64,000 bases of DNA from Gammaproteobacteria bacterium (GCA_016874295.1 VGUH01000007.1:1-64000), one strand, 5' to 3'. Positions 31,827 to 41,268 are shown, counted from the first letter of the stretch. Program-made: numbers and translations. Notes: generated by a model from the letters alone, not told the origin.

Positions 31827-33905
31827 GTGACATCACGTTCCGACGCGCTCGCGGCCCCGCCCGGCTGGCGCGCGCCGCCGCCGGGCCGCTACTTCCTGGG
31901 CATCGACACCGGCGGCACATTCACGGACGCGGTGCTGGTGGACAGCGAGCGCCGCATCGTCTCCGCCGCGAAAAGCCTGACCACGCGCTTCGATCTCGCC
32001 TCCGGCATCGCCGCCTCGCTCGACATGCTCGACGCGGCGCAGCTCGCGGGCGTGTCCCTGGTCTCGCTGTCGACCACATTGACCACCAACTCGGTGGTCG
32101 AAGGCAAGGGCGCGCCGGTGTGCGCGCTGCTCGCGGGCTACGACGCGGCGCAGGTGAAAGCCAGCGGCCTGGCGGAGCTGATCGGCGACGAGGCGGTGGT
32201 CTGCGTGGCCGGCGGCCACGACGCGCTCGGCGCGGAGGCCGAGGCGCTGGACCTCGGCGCCGCGCGCGCCGCGATCGCGCAGCACGCGCCGCGCGTCTCG
32301 GCCTTCGCCGTCTCGGCGACCTTCAGCGTGCGCAACCCGGCGCACGAGTTGTTGCTGCGCGCGGCGGTGCGCGAGCTCTCCGGCCGGCCGGTGACCTGCG
32401 GTCACGAGCTGGCTTCCAGCCTCGGTGCGCCGCGGCGCGCGCTGACGGCGGCGCTGAACGCGCGGATGATCTCGTACATCACTCACCTGATCGAGTCGGT
32501 ACAGCAGGTGCTGGCGCGGCGCGGCATCGACCACGCGCAGCTGATGGTGGTCAGGGGCGACGGCACGCTGGTCAATGCCGCCACCGCCCTGCAGCGCCCG
32601 GTGACCACGGTGCTATCGGGGCCGGCCGCGAGCGTGATCGGCGCCTGTGCATTGAGCGGCCGCGCCGACGCGGTGGTCGCCGACATGGGCGGCACCACCA
32701 CCGACATCGCGATCGTGCGCGGCGGCCGCCCCGAGCTCAGCCCGGAAGGCGCGCTGGTCGGCCACTGGCGACCGATGATCGAGGCGGTGAAAGTCTATGC
32801 CATCGGCCTCGGCGGCGACAGCGAGGTGCGCTTCGCCGGCGGTCACGGCATGAGCATCGGCCCGCGCCGCGTGGTGCCGATGTCCCTGCTCGGGCACGAA
32901 CACCCGCGCGTGATCGACGTGCTGCGGATGCAGCAGAAAGAGTCGCCGCATGCGTCGCAGGCACGCTTCGTGCAGCGCTGGCAGGCCGATGATGCGGCGC
33001 TCGCGCGTCTGACCGACGGCGAAGCGCACGCCTGGGAGCAGCTCGCGCGCAGTCCGCTCGACATGGAGCGGTTGAACCGCGAAGACCGGCCGCTCGCGCG
33101 CCAGCTCGCGCGCCTGGTGCGCATGGGGCTCGCGATCTACAGCGGCTTCACGCCCACCGACGCGGCGCACGTGCTCGGCCTGTCGAGCCACTGGAGCCGC
33201 GAGGCCGCGCTGCTGGGCGCGCGCATCTGGGCGCGGCAGATGCGGTACCTCTACGGGCACGGCGCCTGGCCGGATGGCGACGCCGAGGCACCGTCCCGGC
33301 AGGTCGTCGAGCACCTGGTGCAGACGATCTGCACGCGGCTGGTCGAGGCCGGGCTGAACGACACGGGGCAGTTCGGCGAAGCGCATGCGCACCGGCTCGC
33401 AAAGACACTGACCGGCCTCGCGCTCGCGCGTCACGAGGGATCGGCCGCGGATCGGGTTTTCCAGCTCCATTTCGCGCCCGACATTCCGCTCGTGGCCGTC
33501 GGAGCGCCGGCGGCGAGCTACTACCCCGAGGTGGGAAAGCGTCTTGGCATGAGCGTCGCGCTGCCGGCATTCGCCGAAGTTGCCAACGCGGCGGGCGCGT
33601 TGCTCGGCCGCGTGTCGCAGCGCGTGCCCATGACGGTGGCCCAGGTCTCGCGCGGCCAGTACCGGCTGTTCACGCCCGGCGGCGTGCAGGACTTCACCGA
33701 GCTCGACGCGGCGCTCGAGCGCGCGCGCGAGCTGACCGGCGCGCAGGCCCGGGCGCTCGCGCTCGAGGCCGGCGCCGACGAGATCGAGCTCGCGCACACG
33801 GAGAGCCGCAACAGCGTGGACCACGACATCGACGGCAACGTGTTCTTCGATGCCGTGGTCACGGCCACCGCCTCGGGAGCGCCGCGGCTGCAAGAGCGCG
33901 CATGA
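31827..33905 (+). CDS. Hydantoinase/oxoprolinase family protein (HyuA-like)
   Basis: ATP-dependent amidohydrolase-type protein of 692 residues. The N-terminal actin-like phosphate loop FLGIDTGGTFTDAVLVD and second loop VVADMGGTTTDIAIVRGG are characteristic of the hydantoinase A/5-oxoprolinase superfamily. No HyuB partner is adjacent, so it differs from classical hydantoinase pairs; stand-alone members include acetone-carboxylase-like and unknown enzymes. It lies 15 bases after the BCCT gene and overlaps the Fe-S gene by four bases. Confidence 0.9.
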   Translation: MTSRSDALAAPPGWRAPPPGRYFLGIDTGGTFTDAVLVDSERRIVSAAKSLTTRFDLASGIAASLDMLDAAQLAGVSLVSLSTTLTTNSVVEGKGAPVCALLAGYDAAQVKASGLAELIGDEAVVCVAGGHDALGAEAEALDLGAARAAIAQHAPRVSAFAVSATFSVRNPAHELLLRAAVRELSGRPVTCGHELASSLGAPRRALTAALNARMISYITHLIESVQQVLARRGIDHAQLMVVRGDGTLVNAATALQRPVTTVLSGPAASVIGACALSGRADAVVADMGGTTTDIAIVRGGRPELSPEGALVGHWRPMIEAVKVYAIGLGGDSEVRFAGGHGMSIGPRRVVPMSLLGHEHPRVIDVLRMQQKESPHASQARFVQRWQADDAALARLTDGEAHAWEQLARSPLDMERLNREDRPLARQLARLVRMGLAIYSGFTPTDAAHVLGLSSHWSREAALLGARIWARQMRYLYGHGAWPDGDAEAPSRQVVEHLVQTICTRLVEAGLNDTGQFGEAHAHRLAKTLTGLALARHEGSAADRVFQLHFAPDIPLVAVGAPAASYYPEVGKRLGMSVALPAFAEVANAAGALLGRVSQRVPMTVAQVSRGQYRLFTPGGVQDFTELDAALERARELTGAQARALALEAGADEIELAHTESRNSVDHDIDGNVFFDAVVTATASGAPRLQERA

Positions 33906-34600
33906 CGGGCACCGCGATGCTCGAACAGGCGCTCGCCGCGCACGGCCTCGTGCTGCGTGGCGGCTTCGCACCCGAGGCTGCCGACGGCCTGCCGCCCTTG
34001 CCCGACGGCGGCGCCGCGCGCTGGCTCGCGATGGCGGGCGTGGCGGGCTCGTCGATCTGGGAGCACTTCCAGGCCTCATCAGCGTTCGCGGACGGCCGGC
34101 CCGATCCGCTCGACCGCTGGAGCCGCGAGATCGGAGAGACCATCGCCGTGCGTTTCGGCGGCGTGGCGCTCTTTCCCTTCGGCGGGCCGCCGTACCATCC
34201 TTTCCAGCGCTGGGCCGAGCGCGCCGAGCGCTTGACGCGCTCGCCGCTCGGCCTGCAATTGCACCCGCGCTACGGGCTCTGGCACAGCTACCGCTTCGCG
34301 CTGGCACTGCCGCAGCCGCTCGAGGGTCATGACGACCCCCTCGATCCCGTCGACCTGTGCCTGCGCTGCGCCGATCAGCCCTGCCTGCGCGCCTGCCCGG
34401 TGGACGCCTTCACCGGCCGCGAGTACCGCGTCGATGCCTGCGCCGCGCACCTCGAGTCGCAGCCGGAAGCCGCCTGCCGCGGCAGCGGCTGCCTTGCCCG
34501 CCACGCCTGCCCGGTCGGCCAGGCCTATGCGCAGCACCCGGCGCACGCGCGCTTCCTGATGAACGCGTTCGTCCGCGCCGTGCAGCGCCGCCGCGCTTGA
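33902..34600 (+). CDS. Iron-sulfur protein, epoxyqueuosine-reductase-like C-terminus
   Basis: A 232-residue protein whose C-terminal half carries eight or more clustered cysteines (CLRCADQPCLRACPV, then CRGSGCLARHACPV), suitable for two iron-sulfur clusters. The N-terminal half has no recognised domain but contains FPFGGPPYHPFQRW. Some such proteins feed electrons to partner enzymes. Its start overlaps the HyuA-like gene, so the two may work as a pair. This ends the operon. Confidence 0.75.
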   Translation: MTGTAMLEQALAAHGLVLRGGFAPEAADGLPPLPDGGAARWLAMAGVAGSSIWEHFQASSAFADGRPDPLDRWSREIGETIAVRFGGVALFPFGGPPYHPFQRWAERAERLTRSPLGLQLHPRYGLWHSYRFALALPQPLEGHDDPLDPVDLCLRCADQPCLRACPVDAFTGREYRVDACAAHLESQPEAACRGSGCLARHACPVGQAYAQHPAHARFLMNAFVRAVQRRRA

Positions 34601-34610
34601 CCTGGATCAA
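34597..34610. promoter_or_regulatory. Candidate FNR/ANR box
   Basis: TTGACCTGGATCAA differs from the consensus TTGAT-N4-ATCAA at one base. It covers the last codons of the Fe-S gene. Downstream on the plus strand there is only a short frame from TTG 34638 (44 codons, unknown), so the site may be an orphan or belong to a lost gene. Confidence 0.4.
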
Positions 34611-34737
34611 GGAGCGCAGCCGGGAACCAGTGAATCCTTGAGCAAGCGAGCCCAACGAGGCCTGACGATCTCGGCGCGCGGCAAGGTCGACTTCGACCTG
34701 GACTGGCTACTGATCCGCACTGGCTGGCGGGGGGCGC

Positions 34738-35346
34738 TCATGCCGACCCGTCGTCGCTCGGGCTCAGCTTGACCTCTGGCCCCACCTCGTAATCGAGCCC
34801 GAGCAGCATCCGGAAGCGCTCGATCGTGACGGCCGGCGTATCGCGGGTCCGCAGGTACCAGCGGCCCTCGTGCAGGTTCGCGCGGTCGGACTCGGTCACG
34901 TCCTCACCCTGGACGCGAATCGCGTACTCGACGGTGGCCGTGCCGTCGCCGGGCAGCGTCACCCGCGTGACCCGAGTGGTCGTGCGGTTGAGCTCGGCGT
35001 ACACCTGCGGCATGACGTCGCGCATCATGTAGTTCATGCCCGCGAACACCTGCGCGTCATTCATCTTGTCGTGCTGATCGGCCGGGATGCCGGTGAAAAA
35101 GGCCTTCACCAGCGGCACGACATTGACGTTCTTGCTCTGCGAGGCGCGCAGGAAGAGCGGCAGCAGGCCTTCCTTCAGCGCCCCGGTGTCGCGCGGGTCG
35201 AGATAGGCCGCGGCCGCGACGAAATCCGAGCGCGCATAGGCGCGCCAGTAATCCTTCATGAGCTTCGTGACGTCGGCCTCCGACGCCCGCGCTGCGCCGC
35301 CGGCGAACAGCAGGAGCAGGACCAATGCGGGGCGGGCGGTCGTCAT
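34738..35346 (-). CDS. Periplasmic hypothetical protein
   Basis: A 202-residue protein with a signal peptide (MTTARPALVLLLLFAGGAARA) and a soluble domain beginning SEADVTKLMKDYWRAYARSDF, which resembles lumazine-binding or SnoaL-like NTF2-fold proteins only in general outline. ATG 35346 is chosen because it opens the signal peptide. Together with the next minus-strand gene it forms a pair of exported proteins. Function unknown. Confidence 0.7.
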   Translation of the reverse strand: MTTARPALVLLLLFAGGAARASEADVTKLMKDYWRAYARSDFVAAAAYLDPRDTGALKEGLLPLFLRASQSKNVNVVPLVKAFFTGIPADQHDKMNDAQVFAGMNYMMRDVMPQVYAELNRTTTRVTRVTLPGDGTATVEYAIRVQGEDVTESDRANLHEGRWYLRTRDTPAVTIERFRMLLGLDYEVGPEVKLSPSDDGSA

Positions 35347-35377
35347 GAGGGCGGTGCCCACGCTGCCGCGCGCAAGC

Positions 35378-36166
35378 CTACTTGCGTTCCTTGAGCGTGT
35401 AATCCGCCGGCACCTGGAACAGCGCGTCATCGAGCGGCGTGACATCCACCGAGTCGATGGTCGTGGTCGTCGAGACTCCGCCCAGTTTCGCCATCATCTC
35501 CGCGACCGTGCCTTCTCCCTCGGCCTTGATGTCCATCTGTGATTCCAGGGGGATGCCGCCGATCTTCGCGAATTCCGCGTACATCTGCGCCATGGCCTTG
35601 GCCTGGCCCGGTGCGCCCTCGGCGGCGCGCGGATCGCTGAAGATCCAGCCCTTCTCGGCTGCGCCCTGGTAGAAGGCGGCGTAGTCCGCCGCGCCTGGCG
35701 CGCCCTTCGCGATCCAGGAGACGCCGGTCAGCAGGATCGTCATCGGGATGCCACCCGGCCCGCCGATCGTGGCCGGCACCAGGATTTCGATGTCGTAACC
35801 ATCCGCGTTCTGGCCCTGGATCGACTTCGTCTGACCATTCGGGGTCAGGGAGGCGCGCATGCCTCCTGCCGCGACCGACTGGCTCATTTCCCGCGTGAAG
35901 GCGGCCATTTCCCAGACATCCGCCTGTTTCTTCTTGTCGTTCAGGATGTACAGCTTCTGGGCGTCCACGTCGAAGAGGGTCACCGTGTTCGCCTTCGCGG
36001 ATGCCGCCTCCGAGCGCATCTTGAGGCCCTTGATGTAGGTGAGGTTCGCGGTGGTCCCCGACATGCCGAGGCCCTTGCCTTCGGCGGTGGCCTTGAGCGT
36101 GACGTCGGCCTGGGCGGTCGTGAGAGCGGTGAGGGTGAGGGCGGCCGTCAACATCCTGCGTGTCAT
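35378..36166 (-). CDS. Periplasmic hypothetical protein, possible DUF4412 type
   Basis: A 262-residue exported protein (signal MTRRMLTAALTLTALTTAQA). The mature part has short beta-rich repeats (TLFDVDAQKLYILNDKKKQ; SIQGQNADGYDIEILVPA; GGIPLESQMDIK) seen in proteins annotated DUF4412. It carries no cysteine or metal motif. It may belong to a lipoprotein-carrier-like fold; this is only a resemblance. Confidence 0.7.
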   Translation of the reverse strand: MTRRMLTAALTLTALTTAQADVTLKATAEGKGLGMSGTTANLTYIKGLKMRSEAASAKANTVTLFDVDAQKLYILNDKKKQADVWEMAAFTREMSQSVAAGGMRASLTPNGQTKSIQGQNADGYDIEILVPATIGGPGGIPMTILLTGVSWIAKGAPGAADYAAFYQGAAEKGWIFSDPRAAEGAPGQAKAMAQMYAEFAKIGGIPLESQMDIKAEGEGTVAEMMAKLGGVSTTTTIDSVDVTPLDDALFQVPADYTLKERK

Positions 36167-36197
36167 TTCCGTGCTCCGGCGGGGGACGGGGGAAATT

Positions 36198-37407
36198 CTA
36201 TACCGGCCGCCGGTCCACGACGAATGACGAAGTGATCTCGGCGATGCTCCGCGCGCCGGCCTGGCGCATGGCGATCGCGAGCTCATTGCGCAGGATCTCG
36301 AGCACGCGCTCGACGCCCTCCTGTCCGAAGGAGGCGAGACCCCAGATGTAGGGCCGCCCGATGCCGACCGCGTTCGCCCCGAGTGCGAGCGCTTTGAACA
36401 CGTCCGTGCCGCGGCGCACGCCGCCGTCCATGAGCAGCGGCACGCGGCCCGCGACGGCCGGCGCCACCTCGGCAAGGCTGTCGATGGCCGGGCGGCCGCT
36501 GTCCTCCGCGCGCCCGCCGTGGTTCGAGACGATGATGTCGTCCACGCCGTGCGCGATCGCGAGCAGCGCGTCCTCGCGCGTGACGAGGCCCTTGATGACC
36601 AGCTTGCGCGGCCAGATCTCGCGCAGCCGCGCGAGATAGTCCCAGGTCATGTCGGGCGGCGTGAGGTCGTTGACGAAGGAGAGGTCGAGCCCCGCGAACA
36701 TCGGCTTGCCCGTGATGAAGCCGGAGAGGCGTGTGCGACTTGATGTGTGGCAGGACGTGCAGTCGCGTGTATCGCGCGGGATCGCGCGCGCAAGCGTGAG
36801 GCGGTTGGAGCCGCCCTGCAGGTCCACCGTCAGCACGAGCACGGGGCAGCCGGCGGCCCTCGCGCGCGCCACCAGCGCCGCCGTCACCGGCCACTGATCG
36901 GTGGGATAGAGCTGGTACCAGACCGGCTCGCCGCGCGCGGCGTTGACGTCCTCGACGCCGGTGGACGAGACGGTGGACAGGACCTGGAGATGCTTCTTCG
37001 ACCGCGCGGCGCGCGCGCTCGCGCGCTCGCCGTCCGGATGAAAGGCGCGCTGGCTGCCGAGCGGGGCGAGGAAGATCGGCGTCTCCCAAGTCGTGCCATA
37101 GATGCCGACGCCCATGTCGACGTTGCGGGTGTCCACCATCCGCCGGACACGCAGCGCGTAGTTGGCGAAGCCGGCGTCATTCGCATGCAGCGTCGCGTCG
37201 CCGTTCACGCCGGTCGCGAGGTAGCCCCAGTGCGCGGGCGGCAGCCTGGCGCGCGAGGCGCTCGAAGTCGAACACGTCGAGCGCCTGCGCGGCGGAGTCG
37301 ATCAGCGGGTCCTCCGCGGCGATGACGCGCAACGACGGGGCCAGTCCAGACAGCGCCGGCGCCGCGAGCATCGCATGGATGAGTCGTCTGCGCGACTGCA
37401 TCTTCAC
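36198..37407 (-). pseudogene. FMN-dependent alpha-hydroxy-acid dehydrogenase, frameshifted
   Basis: The 3' part (36198-37208) encodes a family-typical barrel: WYQLYPTDQWPV, SNHGGRAEDSGRPAIDSL (active-site His/Arg) and MDGGVRRGTDVFKALALGA. The 5' part starts at 37407 with a signal-like N-terminus (RRRLIHAMLAAPALSGLAP) and continues to DVFDFERLAR. There the frame changes: the family-typical continuation LPPAHWGYLATGVNGDA lies in the other frame, consistent with one extra base near 37255. Either the gene is dead or this is a sequencing error; everything else is intact. Confidence 0.8.
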
Positions 37408-37410
37408 GGT

Positions 37411-37530
37411 TGCAGCCTCAGCTGCCGGTTCCAGTCCGCCGCGTCGTAATCGCCTTGCGACGCCGCGATGAGCCCGTCCGCGCTCATCGTCCGTTCCTCG
37501 TAGTCACCGATCCAGCTCGTCGACCATGTC
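37411..37530 (-). pseudogene. Possible 3' remnant of a gene upstream of the hydroxy-acid dehydrogenase
   Basis: Minus-strand codons read TWSTSWIGDYEERTMSADGL and end in DWNRQLRLQP before a stop just ahead of the dehydrogenase start. The phrase looks protein-like, but the frame has no recognisable start or domain. I take it as the tail of a lost gene; the family is not identified. The rest of 37531-37616 shows nothing I can name. Confidence 0.3.
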
Positions 37531-37616
37531 CGGGTAGGCTGTCATGAAAGCTCGCGCGATCCTCCGATTCAATGGCAGGCACGGATACGTATGGTGCAGG
37601 CAGCGCGCCGGCCGCG

Positions 37617-38021
37617 CTACTGATTGCGCCGTGTGACGTCCTCGAGGAGTTTCGCATTGCGCTCCTGGAAGGCGCGGAACAGCTTGGCGAACGCAGCCTC
37701 AGATCCGGCGTAGTAACCGACCTGCCGCACCTGCACCTGGCCTCCCTCCTCGACCATCTGGCGCGTGATCCAGGCGGGGTGCGCCGGGTTGTCCCTGGTC
37801 GTGAAGACCCAGAAGGTGCGCGCGCGCTCGTCGGAGAACACGATGATGTTGTCCTCGCGGACGACATCCGCGGTGAAGCCGAAAGTCTGGCGCACCTGGT
37901 TGGCGTAGGCCGCGTACTGCTCCGGCGTGACCTTGGGTTCCGGGTAGGGCTGGAATTCCTGCGCGAGCGCGGCCGTGGTGACGAGCAGGAAGGAGGTGAC
38001 GAGGACGGCTGACCGCATCAT
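37617..38021 (-). CDS. Secreted hypothetical protein
   Basis: A 134-residue protein with a clear signal peptide (MMRSAVLVTSFLLVTTAALA) and a small soluble domain containing VFSDERARTFWVFTTRDNPAHPAW. Either of two adjacent ATG codons (38021, 38018) may be used. It lies 17 bases downstream of the MttB-like gene on the same strand and could be its last operon member. Function unknown. Confidence 0.7.
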   Translation of the reverse strand: MMRSAVLVTSFLLVTTAALAQEFQPYPEPKVTPEQYAAYANQVRQTFGFTADVVREDNIIVFSDERARTFWVFTTRDNPAHPAWITRQMVEEGGQVQVRQVGYYAGSEAAFAKLFRAFQERNAKLLEDVTRRNQ

Positions 38022-38038
38022 GGCCCCATTATCGCGCA

Positions 38039-39556
38039 CTAACTGCCGGCGGCAATCTCCTGCTTGCGCCGCGCGACGTAGTCCACGAGTGCCTCCTCGA
38101 TCGCCGGATCCATGGGCGGGCGCTGATACTCTGCGAGCAGGCGCTTCCAGAGCGTGTTCGCCCGGTGCGCTGCATCGAGGCTGCCGGTTTCCTGCCAGGT
38201 CTCGAAGTTCTGCCGGGTCGAGATCATCGGGTTGTAGAAGGCGTGCTCGTAGTGCGCGAGCGTGTGGGCCGTGCCGAAGTGGTGGCCGCCCGGGTCCACG
38301 CCCGCGATGGCCTCGAGCGCGAGCTGGTCGGCATTGACCTCGATCGGGCGCAGCACTTCCGCGAACATCTGCAGCATCTCGGCATCCACGATCAGTTTCT
38401 CGAACGAGGCGGTCAGCCCGTTCTCGAGCCAGCCGGCCGCGTGACAGATGAGGTTGGCCCCGCCCATGATCGAGCCCCAGAGTGACATCTCGCTCTCGTA
38501 GGCGGCCTGGGCGTCGACGCAATTCGACGAGGTGGTGTTGCTCGAGCGCAGCGGCATGCCGAGGCGGCGCGCGATCTGCCCGCTCGCGAATGCGGCTTTC
38601 ACGTATTCGGGCGTGCCGAGCGCGGGCGCACCGCTCAGCATGTCCACGTTCGAGGCGAATGAGCCGTAGATCAGCTTCGCGCCGGGCTGGATCGACTGCG
38701 CGAGCGTCACGACCGCGAGCACCTCGGCCGTCTGCTGCGCGAGCGTGCCGGCGAGCGTCGCCGGGCTCATCGAGCCGGCGAGCGTGAACGGGGTGATACA
38801 GATGGCCTGGCCCGAGGAGGCGAGCTCGACCACGGCCTCGGTCATCGCGATGTCGAGCTGCATGGGCGAATTCGTGTTGATGATCGCGACGACCGCGGGA
38901 TCGCGCGCGAGCTCTTCGCGCGTGACGCCCATCGCGATGCAGTTCATCTCGATGCAGTCGCGCGTGCGGGCAGTACCGAGCGGGTAGGCCTGGCAGTTCT
39001 TGTCGAGCAACGTCATCTGCGCCAGGTACAGGTCGAGGTGCCGCGTCTCCGGCGGCAGGTCGAGCGCCTCGAAGGGCCCGCCGAACTCCTGGTGGATGAT
39101 GTTGAGGCTCTGCACGAGCTTCAGGAAATCGCAGACTTCCGCGTGCGTGCCGGGACGCCGACCTCTTTCGAGGTCGCTGACGAAGGCCGGGCCGCCGACC
39201 GAAGTGAACACGAGATTCCGGCCACCGATGCGGAGGTCGCGGTCGCGGTTGCGCGCGCGCAGGGTGAACTCGCGCGGCACCAGCGCGAGCTTCTCGCGCA
39301 CCAGGCCCCGGTCGATGCGCATGGTGCCAAGATCGTCCAGGCGTTCGGCGCCGGCGACAGCCATCAGATCGCGGCTGCGGGCCTCGAGGAAGCGCATGCC
39401 GCGGGTCTCGAGGATCGTGAACGCGCCGTCGATGATCGCCTCGACCTGGTCGGCGCTCAGGATCTCGATGGGCGAGTAGGGGTTGATGAGCCGCGTGAAC
39501 GGCAGCTGCCGGATCGCGCCGGCAACGCGTTTCTCGCGGCCGCCGCGGCGTATCAC
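38039..39556 (-). CDS. MttB family methyltransferase, non-pyrrolysine type
   Basis: Member of the trimethylamine:corrinoid methyltransferase family, 505 residues. Typical segments are LDLYLAQMTLLDKNCQAYPLG, the AMTEAVVELASSGQAICITPF region and DPGGHHFGTAHTLAHYEHAFY. The frame has no internal TAG, so it belongs to the Pyl-less branch whose known members demethylate glycine betaine and related quaternary amines. A matching corrinoid protein is not in the window. GTG 39556 overlaps the amidohydrolase stop (GTGA), showing coupling. Confidence 0.88.
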   Translation of the reverse strand: MIRRGGREKRVAGAIRQLPFTRLINPYSPIEILSADQVEAIIDGAFTILETRGMRFLEARSRDLMAVAGAERLDDLGTMRIDRGLVREKLALVPREFTLRARNRDRDLRIGGRNLVFTSVGGPAFVSDLERGRRPGTHAEVCDFLKLVQSLNIIHQEFGGPFEALDLPPETRHLDLYLAQMTLLDKNCQAYPLGTARTRDCIEMNCIAMGVTREELARDPAVVAIINTNSPMQLDIAMTEAVVELASSGQAICITPFTLAGSMSPATLAGTLAQQTAEVLAVVTLAQSIQPGAKLIYGSFASNVDMLSGAPALGTPEYVKAAFASGQIARRLGMPLRSSNTTSSNCVDAQAAYESEMSLWGSIMGGANLICHAAGWLENGLTASFEKLIVDAEMLQMFAEVLRPIEVNADQLALEAIAGVDPGGHHFGTAHTLAHYEHAFYNPMISTRQNFETWQETGSLDAAHRANTLWKRLLAEYQRPPMDPAIEEALVDYVARRKQEIAAGS

Positions 39557-41238
39557 GACTCGTACACCCAGCGCCCGCCGAGCATGGTGCGTTCGACGGG
39601 GATGGTGATGAGCGAAGCGGGGTCTTCGCTGAGCGGGTTGCGGCCGAGCACGACGAAATCGGCGAGCTTGCCCGGCTCGAGCGAACCCTTCTCGTGTTCC
39701 TCGAACGAGGCCCAGGCGCCGTGCAGCGTCGCGACCCGCAGCGCCTCCTCGACCGTGATCTTCTGCCGCGGCCCCCAGGTCTTGCCGTCGATCGCCGTGC
39801 GCGTGACCATGGATTGCAGTGCCATCATCGGCTCGAACGGCCCGGGCGGATAGTCCGAGGCCATGGTCGCGCGAATTCCCGCGTCGAGGAAGCTCCGCAG
39901 CGCGAACATCGAGTTGAGCCGCTCCTCGCCGTACTCCGCCATCTTCTCGCCGTGGAAATACACGTAGGTCGAGAACGGCGTCGGGATCACGCCGAGCGCC
40001 TTCATGCGTGCGACGAGCCCGTCGTTGATCACGGTGCAGTGCTCGATCCGGAAGCGCGGGTCGCGGCGCGGCCGTTCCCGCTGCAGGCGCTCGTAGAGGT
40101 CGAGCACCATGCCAATGCCGACGTCGCCGTTCGCGTGAATGCCGATCTGCCAGCCGGCTTCGTGCGCCTTGCTCGCGTACCCGTAGAGTTCCTCCGCGTC
40201 CGCCACGATCATGCCGAAATCGTCCGGCCGGCCGACATAGGGCTGCGACAGCCGCGCAGTGCGCTCGGAGATCGAGCCGTCGCAGGTCGCCTTCATGCCG
40301 CCGACGCGCACCCACTCATCGCCGAGCCCGGTGCGCACCCCCGCGGCGATCATGCGGTCGAGGTGCGTGTAGCCCATCATGCAATAGATGCGGGACGACA
40401 GCTCGCCGGTCTCGCGCGCGTCCTGGTAGGCGCGAAGGTCTTCCGGCGTGCCGTAGGCATCGGTGGAGGAGGTGACGCCCGCTTTTGCGAACATCTGCGT
40501 AATCAGCCGGATGGCGGCGCGGTCCTCGTCGCGTGTCGTGGTACCGAAAGCCGGGATCAGTGGCTGGAACATTTCCGCCGCGCGCTCGAGCAGACGCCCG
40601 GTCAGGCGGCCGGTCGTGCCGTCGCGCACGAACTGGCCGCCGGGCGGATCCCGGGATTCCTCGGTGATGCCGGCCAGCCGAAGCGCGAGCGAATTGACGT
40701 AGGCCGTGTGGCCGCCGCGATGCTCGATGTAGACCGGATGTTCCGGCGCCGCCGCGTCGAGATCCTCGCGCGTGATGAAACGGCGCTCGGCGGTCTTGGT
40801 GTCGTCGTACTTGAAGCCGCCCACCCATTGCCCCGGCGGTGTTTTTGCCGCGCGCTCGCGCACCGCGCCCAGGATTGCGCCGATCGAACGCAGGTCGCAG
40901 TCGACGAAGCGCAGGTGGCGCCGTCCGGAATAGGCGGGATGGGTGTGTGCGTCGATGAAGCCCGGGACGACCGTGCTGCCGGCGAGGTCGATCCGCCGGG
41001 TCGTCGGCGCGGCGAGGGCTTCGATCTCCGCATTCGATCCGACCGCCAGGATGCGGCCGCCGGCAATCGCGATCGCCTCGGCCTGCGGCTGGCGCGGGTC
41101 GATGGTGAGGATGTGGCCGTTTTTCAGGACGAGTTCCGGTCGTTCCTGCAGGACGGCCGCCAGCGATGCCCGGCCCGTGAGCGACAGGCCCGCAAGCACG
41201 GCAGAGCCGCCGACGAAGTTCCGACGCGAGACGATCAT
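39553..41238 (-). CDS. Tat-exported amidohydrolase (YtcJ-like)
   Basis: Metal-dependent hydrolase of the amidohydrolase superfamily, 561 residues. The start MIVSRRNFVGGSAVLAGLS is a twin-arginine signal. The first metal motif DAHTHP and later WQIGIHANGDVG and RFRIEHCTVINDG fit YtcJ-like amidases. The chain ends in the family's small beta domain (LADFVVLGRNPLS). ATG 41238 is chosen because it opens the signal peptide. It overlaps the methyltransferase gene by four bases, an unusual pairing. Confidence 0.9.
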   Translation of the reverse strand: MIVSRRNFVGGSAVLAGLSLTGRASLAAVLQERPELVLKNGHILTIDPRQPQAEAIAIAGGRILAVGSNAEIEALAAPTTRRIDLAGSTVVPGFIDAHTHPAYSGRRHLRFVDCDLRSIGAILGAVRERAAKTPPGQWVGGFKYDDTKTAERRFITREDLDAAAPEHPVYIEHRGGHTAYVNSLALRLAGITEESRDPPGGQFVRDGTTGRLTGRLLERAAEMFQPLIPAFGTTTRDEDRAAIRLITQMFAKAGVTSSTDAYGTPEDLRAYQDARETGELSSRIYCMMGYTHLDRMIAAGVRTGLGDEWVRVGGMKATCDGSISERTARLSQPYVGRPDDFGMIVADAEELYGYASKAHEAGWQIGIHANGDVGIGMVLDLYERLQRERPRRDPRFRIEHCTVINDGLVARMKALGVIPTPFSTYVYFHGEKMAEYGEERLNSMFALRSFLDAGIRATMASDYPPGPFEPMMALQSMVTRTAIDGKTWGPRQKITVEEALRVATLHGAWASFEEHEKGSLEPGKLADFVVLGRNPLSEDPASLITIPVERTMLGGRWVYES

Positions 41239-41268
41239 TGTTGTACTCCGCTTGGCGATAATAGGCCC

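Noticed and set aside
38039-39556. Pyrrolysine-containing MttB
   Set aside because: The MttB-like frame has no internal TAG and no pyl genes are in the window.
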